A stretch of DNA of 64,000 nt from Streptomyces sp. CBMA291 (GTDB lineage: Bacteria; Actinomycetota; Actinomycetes; Streptomycetales; Streptomycetaceae). Below the pieces are notes generated by a model. The model had not been told where the DNA came from. It was given only the letters and a program-made list of their open reading frames with translations, and did not search any database. Positions 8,414 to 16,654 of the stretch are shown here, piece by piece. The stretch lies in the NCBI RefSeq assembly GCF_014596525.1, contig NZ_MSJP01000079.1, positions 1-64,000 of the forward strand. Reading direction: 5' to 3'. The stretch's first letter is position 1. Each line of letters opens with the position of its first letter. A program made the translations under genes and the position numbers.

Positions 8414-8821
8414 ATGGCCAAGTACCTGCTGCTGAAGCACTACCGGGGCGCCCCTGCCTCGCTCAACGACGTCCCCATGGACCAGTGGACGCCGGAGGAG
8501 ATCTCGGCGCACATCGGGTACATGCGGGACTTCGCGGACCGGCTGGAGAAGTCGGGCGAGTTCGTCGACGGGCAGGCGCTCGCCCCCGAGGGCACCTTCG
8601 TACGCTACGACGGCGAGGGCCGGCCGCCGGTCACCGACGGCCCCTTCGCCGAGACGAAGGACCTGATCGCCGGCTGGATGGTGATCGACGTCGACAGCTA
8701 CGAGCGCGCGCTCGAACTGGCCGGGGAACTGTCGGCGGCCCCCGGAGCGGGCGGCGAGCCGATCCACGAGTGGCTGGAACTCCGCCCGTTCCTCACCGAA
8801 CCGCCGACCGTCACGGAGTGA
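8414..8821 (+). CDS. YCII-related DGPF-domain protein
   Basis: A 135-residue protein of the YCII superfamily. It starts MAKYLLLKHYRGAP, contains the signature TDGPFAETKDLIAGWMVIDV (the DGPF motif), and ends with EPIHEWLELRPF. DGPF proteins are the constant genomic partners of ECF42 sigma factors, and their genes are the main known targets of those factors. Biochemical function is unknown; YCII folds resemble ferredoxin-like small enzymes. ATG 8414 has GGAGGAG about 7 nt upstream. The sigma gene follows in the same direction after 76 nt. Confidence 0.92.
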   Translation: MAKYLLLKHYRGAPASLNDVPMDQWTPEEISAHIGYMRDFADRLEKSGEFVDGQALAPEGTFVRYDGEGRPPVTDGPFAETKDLIAGWMVIDVDSYERALELAGELSAAPGAGGEPIHEWLELRPFLTEPPTVTE

Positions 8822-8897
8822 CCGCCGGGGCCCGCCCGCCACGCAGCGACCACCGGAGCCCGCCTGCCACGCAGCGACCAGGAACGGAGTACCCCCC

Positions 8898-10238
8898 ATG
8901 GCCCCGCCCGAAGGCCCGGTCCTGCCTGACGGCCTGTCCTCGTCCGACGGCCCGCCCTCGCCCGAAGGCCCGGTCCCGCCTGACAGCCCGGCCCCGCCCG
9001 GCAGGGGCCCCACCCCGATGCCGCCCGGCAGGGCCTCCGTCCCCGCCCCGCCCGTCCCCGCCCCGCCCGTCCCGCCCGGCGACGGCCCGCCCCTGGACCA
9101 AGCCAGGCTCCGGGGGCTCATCCCCGAGGTGATCGCCTTGCTCGTCCGGCGCGGCGTGGACTTCGCGGCGGCCGAGGACGCCGTCCAGGACGCCCTGGTC
9201 GAGGCCGTCCGGGTCTGGCCGGGCGGCCCGCCGCGCGATCCGAAGGGCTGGCTGGTGACGGTGGCCTGGCGTCGCTTCCTCGACGCGGCGCGGGCCGACA
9301 CCGCGCGCCGCCGCCGGGAGGAGCGCGTGGAGGAGGAGCCCGCGCCCGGCCCCGTACCGGACTCCGACGACACGCTCCGGCTCTACTTCCTCTGCGCGCA
9401 CCCCTCCCTCACGCCGTCGGCGGCGGTCGCGCTCACCCTGCGGGCCGTCGGCGGGCTCACCACCCGGCAGATCGCACAGGCCTGTCTCGTCCCCGAGGCG
9501 ACCATGGCGCAGCGCATCAGCCGGGCCAAGCGGACCGTCTCCGGGGTGCGTCTCGACCGGCCGGGGGACGTCTCCACCGTGCTGCGCGTCCTCTACCTGG
9601 TGTTCAACGAGGGCTACTCAGGGGAGATCGACCTCGCCGCCGAGGCCATCCGGCTCACCCGGCGGCTCGCCGCCTCCGTCGACCACCCGGAGGCGGCGGG
9701 ACTGCTCGCCCTGATGCTGCTGCACCACGCCCGGCGCGCCGGCCGCACCGCGCCCGACGGCAGTCTCGTCCCCCTCGCCGAGCAGGACCGCGCCCGCTGG
9801 GACCGGGCGGCGATCGCCGAGGGCGTGGACCTCCTGCGGGCGGCCCTCGCCCGCGACCGGCTGGGCGAGTACCAGGCCCAGGCGGCCATCGCGGCCCTGC
9901 ACGCCGACGCGCCCACCGCGAAGGAGACCGACTGGCAGCAGATCGTCGAGTGGTACGACGAACTGGTGCGGCTGACCGGCAGCCCGGTCGTCCGGCTCAA
10001 CCGGGCCGTGGCCGTCGGAGAGGCCGAGGGGCCGCGCGCCGGACTCGCCGCGCTCGCCGAGCTGGACGGGACCCTGCCCCGGTACGGTGCGGCGGCCGCG
10101 TACCTCCACGAGCGCGCGGGCGATCTGGCGACCGCCGCCCTGCTCTACGCCGAGGCCGCCCACCGGGCCCCCAACCTCGCCGAACGCGACCATCTGACCC
10201 GGCAGGCCGCCCGTCTCAACGCCCTCAGGCCCCGCTGA
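8898..10238 (+). CDS. ECF42-group RNA polymerase sigma factor with long C-terminal helical extension
   Basis: A 446-residue sigma factor. After a Pro-rich N-terminal tail (about 1-65) comes region sigma2 (about 70-150, with AAAEDAVQDALVEAVRVWP and WLVTVAWRRFLDAAR). Region sigma4 follows (about 170-225, LTTRQIAQACLVPEATMAQR then ISRAKRTV). A C-terminal extension of about 210 residues (DUF6596/TPR-like; LNRAVAVGEAEGPRAGLAAL, YLHERAG) is diagnostic of the ECF42 group, which has no anti-sigma factor and is controlled through that extension. The adjacent DGPF gene and its TGTCGA-N17-CGTC promoter support this. The Pro-rich tail is built of repeats (EGPVLPDG, EGPVPPDS, PAPPVPAPPVP) and is longer than I would expect; the real start could be further in. 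Confidence 0.92.
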   Translation: MAPPEGPVLPDGLSSSDGPPSPEGPVPPDSPAPPGRGPTPMPPGRASVPAPPVPAPPVPPGDGPPLDQARLRGLIPEVIALLVRRGVDFAAAEDAVQDALVEAVRVWPGGPPRDPKGWLVTVAWRRFLDAARADTARRRREERVEEEPAPGPVPDSDDTLRLYFLCAHPSLTPSAAVALTLRAVGGLTTRQIAQACLVPEATMAQRISRAKRTVSGVRLDRPGDVSTVLRVLYLVFNEGYSGEIDLAAEAIRLTRRLAASVDHPEAAGLLALMLLHHARRAGRTAPDGSLVPLAEQDRARWDRAAIAEGVDLLRAALARDRLGEYQAQAAIAALHADAPTAKETDWQQIVEWYDELVRLTGSPVVRLNRAVAVGEAEGPRAGLAALAELDGTLPRYGAAAAYLHERAGDLATAALLYAEAAHRAPNLAERDHLTRQAARLNALRPR

Positions 10239-10279
10239 GACCGAGCTGAGACCGAAGACCCGGCCGAAGATCCGGCCGA
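10234..10279 (+). repeat. Two short tandem duplications at the sigma-factor stop codon
   Basis: GCTGAGACCGA occurs twice back to back (10234-10244 and 10245-10255); the first copy contains the sigma gene's TGA stop. It is followed by a 12-bp tandem pair, AGACCCGGCCGA and AGATCCGGCCGA (10256-10279). The rest of the spacer to the next gene holds a possible promoter (TTGGCT 10299-10304, 16-nt spacer, TAACAC 10321-10326). Confidence 0.7.
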
Positions 10280-10508
10280 TGGCAGGCGTGGTGGTCCGTT
10301 GGCTCCCCGATGGACCCGTGTAACACCCAGGTGCTAGGCCAATGGTCCAGTGGAACGGTGTTGAGTTGAGCCACGGGCCGTCAGGATGTTTTCCTTGGGG
10401 CATCCAGGTATTTTCGGCGCCGCGCAGCGCCGGACAGGCGACGAGGCCGGTCCGGACCGCGGCGCCTTCGTCGTGTCCGCGCACCCACCACCCCGGGTCG
10501 CCCGCGCC

Positions 10509-12047
10509 ATGGCGGAGAGCAAGACAAGGGGGCGGCGAAGAGCCGTGAAGAAGATGTTCGTGGCGCCCGATCCCGGGCTCGTCAGACTCAGGAACTCCCT
10601 GCGGGCCGTCGTGGGGATCGCCCTCGCGGTCGCCCTCGCGGAACTCGCCGGGCTCTCGCTCACCGCCTCCATCACCGGCGGTCTGGCCGCGCTGCTCGCG
10701 CTCTTCACCGTCCTGGACGCCACCGTCCCCGCCCAGCGCCTCACCACCCTGCTCCTCCCGGTCGCGGGCTTCCCCGTCCTCGCCCTCGCCACCCTGCTGC
10801 ACGACCTCACGGTGCTGCGGGACATCGCCTTCCTCGCGGTCGTCTTCTGCGGGGTCTACGCCCGGCGCTGGGGCCCGCGCGGACACGCCCTCGGCGTCTT
10901 CGCCTTCATGAACTTCTTCTCCACCCAGTTCCTGCACGCCGTCCCCGGGCAGCTCCCCGAGCTGTACGCGGCCGTGGGCATCGCCCTCGCCGCCGCCGGA
11001 GCGGTCCGCTTCGTCCTCTGGCCGCTGGAGCGCCGGGTCCCGCCGCCCGCCGCCCCCGCCCCGCTGCCCGGCACCGGGCTCGCCCGGGTGACCACCCGGC
11101 AGGCCGTGCAGGCGGCGGCCGCGTGCGCCGTGGCGCTCGGCATCGGCCAGGTGCTGTCCGAGGACCGCTGGTACTGGGCCGTCGGCACCACCTGGTGGAT
11201 CTTCGTGAACACGGTGTCGCGGGGGGACACCCTGGTACGCGGCTTCCGCCGGGTCCTCGGCACGGTCATCGGCGTCGCCGTGGGCCTGGTCGTCGCCATC
11301 CCGCTGCACGGGGCCCCCGCCCCCACGGCCGCCCTGGTCGCCGTCTGCGTCTTCGGGATCTTCTACACGGCCCCCCTCTCGTACAGCTGGATGATGCTCG
11401 CCGTGACCGTGATGGCGGGCCTGCTCTACGGACTGCTCGGCGTCCTCGACCCGGAGCTGCTGCTCCTGCGCGTCGAGGAGACCGCCGTCGGTGCGGTGTG
11501 CGCCGCGCTCGCCGTCGTCGTCATCCTCCCCGTCACCACCCACGCCATCAACGACGTGTGGATCCAGCGGGCCCTCAACGGCGTCCGGGCCGCCACCTCC
11601 GCCTCCCTGCGGCGCCTCTCCGGCGAACCGGACGCCGACCCGGCCCCGCACGCCGCCGAACTGGAACTGCTCCTCGGTCGTGTCCGCCTGTCCCTGGCGC
11701 CGCTGGTCCATCCGCTGAGCCCGTTCCGGGCCCGCAAGGCCCGCGCCCGGCGGGTGCTCGCCCTCCTCGACGAGTGCGCGGCCGAGGTGCGGGGCCTCAC
11801 CGTGGTCGCGGCCGACCCCGCCGCGAGCCACGACGCGAGGCTCGCGGCCGCCTGCTGGCGCGTCGAGGCCGCCGTCGAACGGCTCACCACCCCCGGCGAC
11901 GGCCCCCGCACCGCACAGACCGCCCACGGCGCCTCGGCCGCCGGGGGACACGGCGCGCTCGGCCACGTCAGCGGCCTGGAGAAACTCCTCGCCGCCCTCG
12001 ACGAACCCCTGCGCACCCCGCCGGGCTCCCTGCTGGTCCGCTCCTGA
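10509..12047 (+). CDS. FUSC-family integral membrane protein (aromatic acid exporter-like)
   Basis: A membrane protein of about 512 residues with two sets of hydrophobic helices. An N-terminal bundle begins RNSLRAVVGIALAVALAELA, and a second hydrophobic block includes RQAVQAAAACAVALGIGQVL and WYWAVGTTWWIFVNTVSRGD. The motif VSRGDTLVRGFRRVLGTVIG matches the FUSC/YccC-type segment before the last helices. A soluble helical C-terminus follows (about 350-512). FUSC proteins are associated with export of aromatic carboxylates or toxic organic compounds; substrate unknown. The start is uncertain: ATG 10509, GTG 10545 and ATG 10554 are all possible and none has an ideal ribosome binding site. Confidence 0.85.
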   Translation: MAESKTRGRRRAVKKMFVAPDPGLVRLRNSLRAVVGIALAVALAELAGLSLTASITGGLAALLALFTVLDATVPAQRLTTLLLPVAGFPVLALATLLHDLTVLRDIAFLAVVFCGVYARRWGPRGHALGVFAFMNFFSTQFLHAVPGQLPELYAAVGIALAAAGAVRFVLWPLERRVPPPAAPAPLPGTGLARVTTRQAVQAAAACAVALGIGQVLSEDRWYWAVGTTWWIFVNTVSRGDTLVRGFRRVLGTVIGVAVGLVVAIPLHGAPAPTAALVAVCVFGIFYTAPLSYSWMMLAVTVMAGLLYGLLGVLDPELLLLRVEETAVGAVCAALAVVVILPVTTHAINDVWIQRALNGVRAATSASLRRLSGEPDADPAPHAAELELLLGRVRLSLAPLVHPLSPFRARKARARRVLALLDECAAEVRGLTVVAADPAASHDARLAAACWRVEAAVERLTTPGDGPRTAQTAHGASAAGGHGALGHVSGLEKLLAALDEPLRTPPGSLLVRS

Positions 12048-12240
12048 CCCGCCAGGCTCCTGCCGGTCGGCTCCCCTGACCTGCCAGGTTCCTGGCGGTC
12101 GGCTCCCCTGACCTGCCAGGTTCCTGCCGGTCGGCTCCCCTGACCTGCCAGGTTCCTGCCGGTCGGCTCCCCTGACCCACCAGGCTCCCGCTGGTCGGTG
12201 TTCCTGCCCACGAGGCTCCCGCTTGTCCGCTCCCGACCCG
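12039..12240 (+). repeat. 32-bp tandem repeat array at the FUSC gene's 3' end
   Basis: A unit containing CTCCCCTGACCTGCCAGG recurs with exact 32-bp period at 12071, 12103, 12135 and 12167, with degenerate copies at each end. The first degenerate copy includes the FUSC stop codon (CTCCTGACCCGCCAGG at 12041-12056), and the last coding bases already resemble the unit, so the array appears to have grown from the coding end. There are no spacers, so it is not a CRISPR. Confidence 0.92.
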
Positions 12241-12507
12241 CCTTGACCCACCCTGGCCTGCTGCCTCGCCCTCGGTCCCCGCCCCGGCCTCCTCGCCCTC
12301 GCCGTGTCCCCGCCCCGCCCCGTAGCGAAGGCCCCTGTGCCCCCGCCCGCCCTCGTACCCCCTCTGGTCTAGACCGCCTGCTACCGTCGGCCGCACGAAG
12401 GCCCTCGCGGCCCGGTCGTGGCACGGCCCCAGGGGCGGACGGCGGCCGGGGCGGGCGGCCGTGGCAGGCCGGGCGTACAGGACCGGCCCCGGGGACAGGG
12501 GTAACTC
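12241..12507 (+). other. Leader and promoter region of the lactonase gene
   Basis: This stretch after the repeat array is C-rich and holds no credible ORF. It carries the DasR-like operator described separately and a -10-like TACCGT at 12382-12387. The 5' untranslated region would be about 110 nt. Confidence 0.45.
12363..12378 (+). promoter_or_regulatory. DasR-like (dre) operator upstream of the lactonase gene
   Basis: The core GGTCTAGACC (12366-12375) is a perfect 10-bp palindrome inside TCTGGTCTAGACCGCC. It agrees at 13 of 16 positions with the dre consensus as I know it (ACTGGTCTAGACCACT), including the whole central TGGTCTAGACC. A TACCGT -10-like hexamer follows at 12382, so a bound repressor would cover the promoter. 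A GlcNAc-kinase-like gene lies 2.2 kb downstream. Confidence 0.62.
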
Positions 12508-13557
12508 ATGAGCGACACAGGGACGGTCCGGCCCGCCGCGCGGGCGTACATCGGCTCCTTCACCTCGGCGGGCGGTCTCGGCGTCCTCGCCGCCGATGTC
12601 GATCCCGGGACGGGCGCCCTCACCGTCACCGGCGGCAGCGCCGCCCTCGCGGACCCCTCCTTCCTCGCCCTCGCGGGCCCCGTGCTGCACGCCGTGTCCG
12701 AGACCGAGCCGGGCGCCGTGGCCGCCTTCGACGTCACCGGGCCCGCGCCCCGCCCGCTCGGCGGCCCCGTCCCCGTGGACGGCGCGGCCCCCACGCACCT
12801 CGCCGTCGCCGACGGACATCTCGTCACCGCCAACTACGCCTCCGGCAGCGTCACCGTCCTGCCCCTCGCCGAGGACGGCACCGCCCGGCCCGCCAGCGCG
12901 GTCCTGCCCCACGAGGGCAGCGGTCCCGTCGCCGACCGCCAGGCCGCCCCGCACGCCCACCAGGTCCTCCCCGACCCCACCGGCCGCTGGGTCCTCAGCG
13001 TGGACCTGGGCACCGACTCCGTACGGATCTGCGCCCTCGATCCCGCGAAGGGGACGCTCACCCTCCACGGCGAGACCGCCCTGCGCCCCGGCACCGGCCC
13101 GCGTCACCTGGCCTTCCACCCGGACGGCAGGCACGCCTACGTCCTGAACGAGCTGGCGCCCACCCTCACCGTCTGCCGGTGGGACGCTGCCACGGGCCTC
13201 CTCGAACCGCTCGCCGAGACCCCCGTCGTCCCCGAGGGCACCACGGGTCCCAGCTATCCCTCCGAGGTCGTCGTGGCCCCCGACGGACGTTTCCTCTGGG
13301 CTGCCGTGCGCGGCGACGACACCCTCGCCGTGCTCACGCTCGACCCGGAAGGCGCCGAGGCCTCCCTCGTCGCCACCGTGCCCTGCGGCGGCAACTGGCC
13401 CCGGGACCTGACACTCGACCCCACCGGACGGCACCTGTACGCGGCGAACGAGCGCTCCGGCGACGTCACCTGGTTCACCGTCGACCCCGAGACCGGCGTC
13501 CCCGCCCGCGCCGGCTCGGTCGAGGCCCCGGCGGCCTCCTGCGTCGTCCTCGGCTGA
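12508..13557 (+). CDS. Lactonase family protein (YbhE-type, 6-phosphogluconolactonase-like beta-propeller)
   Basis: A 349-residue seven-bladed propeller of the Pgl/lactonase family. It opens AYIGSFTSAGGLGVLAADVD and has repeats such as GPRHLAFHPDGRHAYVLNEL, PSEVVVAPDGRFLWAAVRGD, NWPRDLTLDPTGRHLYAANE and GDVTWFTVDPETGVP. HQVLPDPTGRWVLSVDLGTD is the usual active-side blade. Members hydrolyse 6-phosphogluconolactone or related lactones, but many are uncharacterised. ATG 12508 has AGGGG about 8 nt upstream. It is monocistronic and closes at a strong terminator. The DasR-like operator upstream suggests control linked to aminosugar metabolism. Confidence 0.88.
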   Translation: MSDTGTVRPAARAYIGSFTSAGGLGVLAADVDPGTGALTVTGGSAALADPSFLALAGPVLHAVSETEPGAVAAFDVTGPAPRPLGGPVPVDGAAPTHLAVADGHLVTANYASGSVTVLPLAEDGTARPASAVLPHEGSGPVADRQAAPHAHQVLPDPTGRWVLSVDLGTDSVRICALDPAKGTLTLHGETALRPGTGPRHLAFHPDGRHAYVLNELAPTLTVCRWDAATGLLEPLAETPVVPEGTTGPSYPSEVVVAPDGRFLWAAVRGDDTLAVLTLDPEGAEASLVATVPCGGNWPRDLTLDPTGRHLYAANERSGDVTWFTVDPETGVPARAGSVEAPAASCVVLG

Positions 13558-13565
13558 ACCCCGCC

Positions 13566-13627
13566 CCGCCCCTACGCCGAAGGGCCCGCACCGGACATCC
13601 GGCGCGGGCCCTTCGGCGTAGGGGCGG
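13566..13627. terminator. Bidirectional terminator with a 24-bp perfect stem
   Basis: The arm at 13566-13589 (CCGCCCCTACGCCGAAGGGC onward) is exactly complementary to 13604-13627, with a 14-nt loop. It lies between the stop codons of two convergent genes (13557 and 13638). There is no long T run, as is common in Streptomyces. Confidence 0.92.
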
Positions 13628-13637
13628 ACCGCCTGCC

Positions 13638-14561
13638 TCAGTGGGCGGCGGCACCCTGCGGCTGCTGCGGCGGGATGCCCAGCGCCGTCGTGTACTGCGA
13701 GAGCACCAGCTTGCCGATCGCCGGGTAGGCGCCGAGCGCCTCGGCGGACGCGCAGTCGGCCTCCTTCGAGGCCTCGTCGAGCAGACCGTCGGCCAGCTCG
13801 GGACCGATGAGATACGGGGCGAGCGCCAGCTGCTCCGAACCGGAGGCCCGCAGCTGGTCGGCGACGGCCGCGATCGAACCCTCCTGGTCGAGCGCGGCGG
13901 CCATCACCGGCACCGCGAGGCGCGCGGCGAGCAGCATGCCGGTGATCCCGGCGGCCTGCACGGCCTCCTCGCCGCCCACGGTGGCCAGGATGATGCCGTC
14001 GGCGGCCGTGGCCACCGTGAAGAGCCTGGCCCGGTCGGCGCGGGCGAGACCCGCCTCGGAGAGCCGCACGTGCAGTGCCTCGGCGAGCAGCGGGTGCGGG
14101 CCGAGGACATCGGTCAGCTCGGCGGTGTTGCCCGAGTCCATGACCGCCTGGCGCACCAGCCGCGTCTGCGCGCTGTCGGGACCCGCGAGCAGCGGCACGA
14201 CCACCGCGGCGGGACCCGAGGGGGCGGCCACCTCACGGCCCGCGGCCACGGCCACGTCGTACCGCTGGACGCGCAGCGCGTCGATGGCCGTGAGCACGCC
14301 CGCGAGCGAGGCGTACTCGATGTCGTCGCCCTCCAGGAAACCGATCGCGGCCTCCAGACCGGGAAGTTCGGAGCGGGCGATGCTCACGACCTCTTCGGCC
14401 AGCGAACGTATGGCGGCGGACGGAGCACCGGGTACGGCGAGAACCAGCGCGGGAGCGCCCTCGGGCGCCGCCGCTGGTTCGGGGCGACGGTGCCGCCCGG
14501 ACTGGCGGGGTCGAGGCATTCGTACAGGCAGGCCGGAAGCAGGCCCATTGGGGGAGCTCAT
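13638..14561 (-). CDS. Sirohydrochlorin chelatase (CbiX) homologue
   Basis: A 307-residue protein with two CbiX-like half domains: about 38-160 (ALVLAVPGAPSAAIRSLAEE, GPAAVVVPLLAGPDSAQTRL) and about 165-290 (LGPHPLLAEALHVRL, TVGGEEAVQAAGITGMLLAA, LALAPYLIGPELADGLLDEA). The family inserts Fe or Co into sirohydrochlorin for siroheme or cobalamin. The first-strand His of classical CbiX (HGS) is replaced here by VPGAPS, while HP in the second half remains, so activity is uncertain. The first about 35 residues are Arg/Pro-rich and disordered. Start ATG 14561; a later start is possible. Not part of a visible cobalamin operon. Confidence 0.8.
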   Translation of the reverse strand: MSSPNGPASGLPVRMPRPRQSGRHRRPEPAAAPEGAPALVLAVPGAPSAAIRSLAEEVVSIARSELPGLEAAIGFLEGDDIEYASLAGVLTAIDALRVQRYDVAVAAGREVAAPSGPAAVVVPLLAGPDSAQTRLVRQAVMDSGNTAELTDVLGPHPLLAEALHVRLSEAGLARADRARLFTVATAADGIILATVGGEEAVQAAGITGMLLAARLAVPVMAAALDQEGSIAAVADQLRASGSEQLALAPYLIGPELADGLLDEASKEADCASAEALGAYPAIGKLVLSQYTTALGIPPQQPQGAAAH

Positions 14562-14752
14562 GGCGCCGCATGCTACTGGTTTCGCCCCGTGCGCCGTCGG
14601 TTGAGGTAGGGGTCCGCGCCTTCTGCCCCTCTATGTCCGTACCTGTCCTTGACATGGCTCCGCTACACCGCCTCCGACCTGGGAGAACGCCCTTCGCGCG
14701 ACGGTCCGACCGAGGTTGCGGGGCCCTCCGCCGGGGCCGCCGCCCGGCCCGC

Positions 14753-15808
14753 TCAGGCGCCGTGCAGGTGCAGCAGCGCGGCGTCCCCCGGCAGCCTCAG
14801 CGTGCCCGTGGCGAGCGCCGACGCGAGCGTCACCGCCCCGGCCAGCGGATCACCCGCCGGTTCCGTGACCCCGGCGTGCGGCAGCCGCTCCCGCAGAGCC
14901 GTTCGCAGGGGTACGAGCAGGGGGTCGCCCATCTTGAACACCCCACCGGTCAGGGCCACGAGCGCCCCCGGCCCGGCCGGACAGACCGCCTCGGCCGCCT
15001 CGGCGACATGCCCGGCCGCCCGCACGAGGATGTCCGCCGCCACCGGGTCCCGCTCCGCGCACCGGCCCACCTCGGGCGCGAAGGAGGCGAGCACCGCCGG
15101 CCGGTCCGGCCGCGGATAGAGCGCCCCCGGCAGACCCGCGACCGGACCGAACATCTTTTCGGCGCGGGCGAGGAGCGCCGCCGAACCGCCCCGCCGTCCG
15201 TCGTACGCGCGCATCGCCGCCTCCAGACCCGCCCGGCCGATCCACGCGCCGCTGCCGCAGTCGCCGAGGAGATGACCCCAGCCGTCCGCGCGCCGCCAGG
15301 AGGCCAGGTCCGTGCCGAGGGCGACCATGCCGGTGCCGCCCGCCACGACGGCCCCCGGCCGCTGGCCGAGCGCTCCGGCGTACGCGGTGACCGCGTCGGC
15401 CGCGAGCGCGAGCCGCCGCACCCCCCACGCCCCGGCCAGCGCCCCGGGCAGTTCGGCCCGCAACTCGTCGCCGAGGGTGGCCATCCCGGCGGCGCCCACG
15501 GCCACCGCGAGCAGCGGGCGCGCCCCGTGCGGTTCCACGAGGGCGGCGACGGCGGGCAGGACCTGACCGAGGAAGTGCCGGGCGGAGATCCCGCCGGGGC
15601 CCGTGGGCACCGGCTCCCGGGAGGCGCGGACACCGAGGACGGTGCCGTCGGCGGCCCCGGCGAGGGCCACCCGGAGCCCGGAGCCGCCGGAGTCGATTCC
15701 CACCACGAGACCCTCGGAGAGCCCGCCGGAGGGAAGCGCGGAGGGCGCGGTGACCGAGGAGGATTCGACGGCTTCGGCGTGCTCGGGGGGCACGGTGGGC
15801 TCGTTCAC
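14753..15808 (-). CDS. N-acetylglucosamine kinase-like protein (BadF/BadG ATPase fold)
   Basis: A 351-residue sugar-kinase/ASKHA-fold protein. Phosphate-1 motif GLVVGIDSGGSGLRVALAG lies at about 33-51, GTGMVALGTD and GWGHLLGDCGSGAWIG in the middle, and the adenosine motif LVALTGGVFKMGDPLL near the C-terminus. This pattern fits eukaryote-type GlcNAc kinase and the BadF family. The cytosolic reaction would be ATP-dependent phosphorylation of GlcNAc or a related amino sugar. About 30 disordered residues precede the fold, so the start could be later. It is divergent from uracil-DNA glycosylase by only 32 bp. No DasR-like site is visible just upstream. Confidence 0.85.
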   Translation of the reverse strand: MNEPTVPPEHAEAVESSSVTAPSALPSGGLSEGLVVGIDSGGSGLRVALAGAADGTVLGVRASREPVPTGPGGISARHFLGQVLPAVAALVEPHGARPLLAVAVGAAGMATLGDELRAELPGALAGAWGVRRLALAADAVTAYAGALGQRPGAVVAGGTGMVALGTDLASWRRADGWGHLLGDCGSGAWIGRAGLEAAMRAYDGRRGGSAALLARAEKMFGPVAGLPGALYPRPDRPAVLASFAPEVGRCAERDPVAADILVRAAGHVAEAAEAVCPAGPGALVALTGGVFKMGDPLLVPLRTALRERLPHAGVTEPAGDPLAGAVTLASALATGTLRLPGDAALLHLHGA

Positions 15809-15840
15809 GGTGTCACTGTAGGCCGGTAGAGTGGCCGACC

Positions 15841-16518
15841 GTGGCAGCGCGACCCTTGAACGAACTGGTGGAGCCCGGCTGGGCGGAGGCCTTGAGCCCC
15901 GTCGGTGGCCGTGTGGCGGAGATGGGCGACTTCCTCCGGGGGGAGATCGCGGCGGGCCGGACGTATCTGCCGTCAGGGCAGAACGTCCTGCGGGCCTTCC
16001 AGCAGCCCTTCGACGAGGTGAGAGTCCTGATCGTGGGTCAGGACCCCTATCCCACCCCGGGCATGGCCATCGGTCTGAGCTTCGCCGTCGCGCCCGAGGT
16101 CCGCTCGCTGCCGGGCAGCCTGGAGAACATCTTCCGGGAGCTGCACACCGACCTCGGACTGCCCCGGCCGTCCAACGGCGACCTGACCCCGTGGACCCGC
16201 CAGGGAGTCCTGCTGCTCAACAGGGCGCTCACCACCGCCCCCAGGAAGCCCGCCGCCCACCGGGGCAAGGGCTGGGAAGAGGTGACCGAGCAGGCGATCC
16301 GCGCGCTCGCCGCCCGGGGCAAGCCGCTGGTGTCGATCCTGTGGGGCAGGGACGCGCGCAACGCGCGCCCGCTCCTCGGCGACCTGCCCGCGATCGAGTC
16401 CGCGCACCCCTCGCCGATGTCGGCGGACCGGGGCTTCTTCGGCTCCCGGCCGTTCAGCCGCGCCAACGAACTGCTGCTCGGACAGGGCGCGCAGCCGGTG
16501 GACTGGCGCCTGCCCTGA
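15841..16518 (+). CDS. ung: Uracil-DNA glycosylase (family 1)
   Basis: A 225-residue base-excision repair enzyme that removes uracil from DNA. Diagnostic motifs are GQDPYP (66-71, water-activating Asp68), LLLNRALTT (about 124-132) and HPSPMS (189-194, catalytic His and the minor-groove loop). Length is normal for the family. The GTG at 15841 is taken as start because the conserved N-terminus (LNELVEPGW) follows directly. The upstream gene is divergent, so both promoters lie in 32 bp plus coding sequence; the GTG has no clear Shine-Dalgarno, and a -10-like TAGAGT about 13 nt upstream allows a very short leader. Confidence 0.97.
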   Translation: MAARPLNELVEPGWAEALSPVGGRVAEMGDFLRGEIAAGRTYLPSGQNVLRAFQQPFDEVRVLIVGQDPYPTPGMAIGLSFAVAPEVRSLPGSLENIFRELHTDLGLPRPSNGDLTPWTRQGVLLLNRALTTAPRKPAAHRGKGWEEVTEQAIRALAARGKPLVSILWGRDARNARPLLGDLPAIESAHPSPMSADRGFFGSRPFSRANELLLGQGAQPVDWRLP

Positions 16519-16654
16519 AGCCGGGGCAGGCCCGCCTGCCCGTTCCCACGGCCTCCTGCCCGCGCCTACGTGCCTTCCGCGTCCGCGCGGTACGGCCCCT
16601 GTCCGTGCCCGCGGCCCCGGTTCCGTGTGAACCGGCCCTGCTTCACGCGGACGC

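Noticed and set aside
12039..12240. Possible CRISPR array
   Set aside because: The units are contiguous with no spacers, and the first overlaps a stop codon; no cas genes are present.
9618..12251. 877-residue open frame on the minus strand opposite the sigma and FUSC genes
   Set aside because: No domain features, and part of it is a translation of the 32-bp repeat array; both genes on the plus strand have solid motifs.
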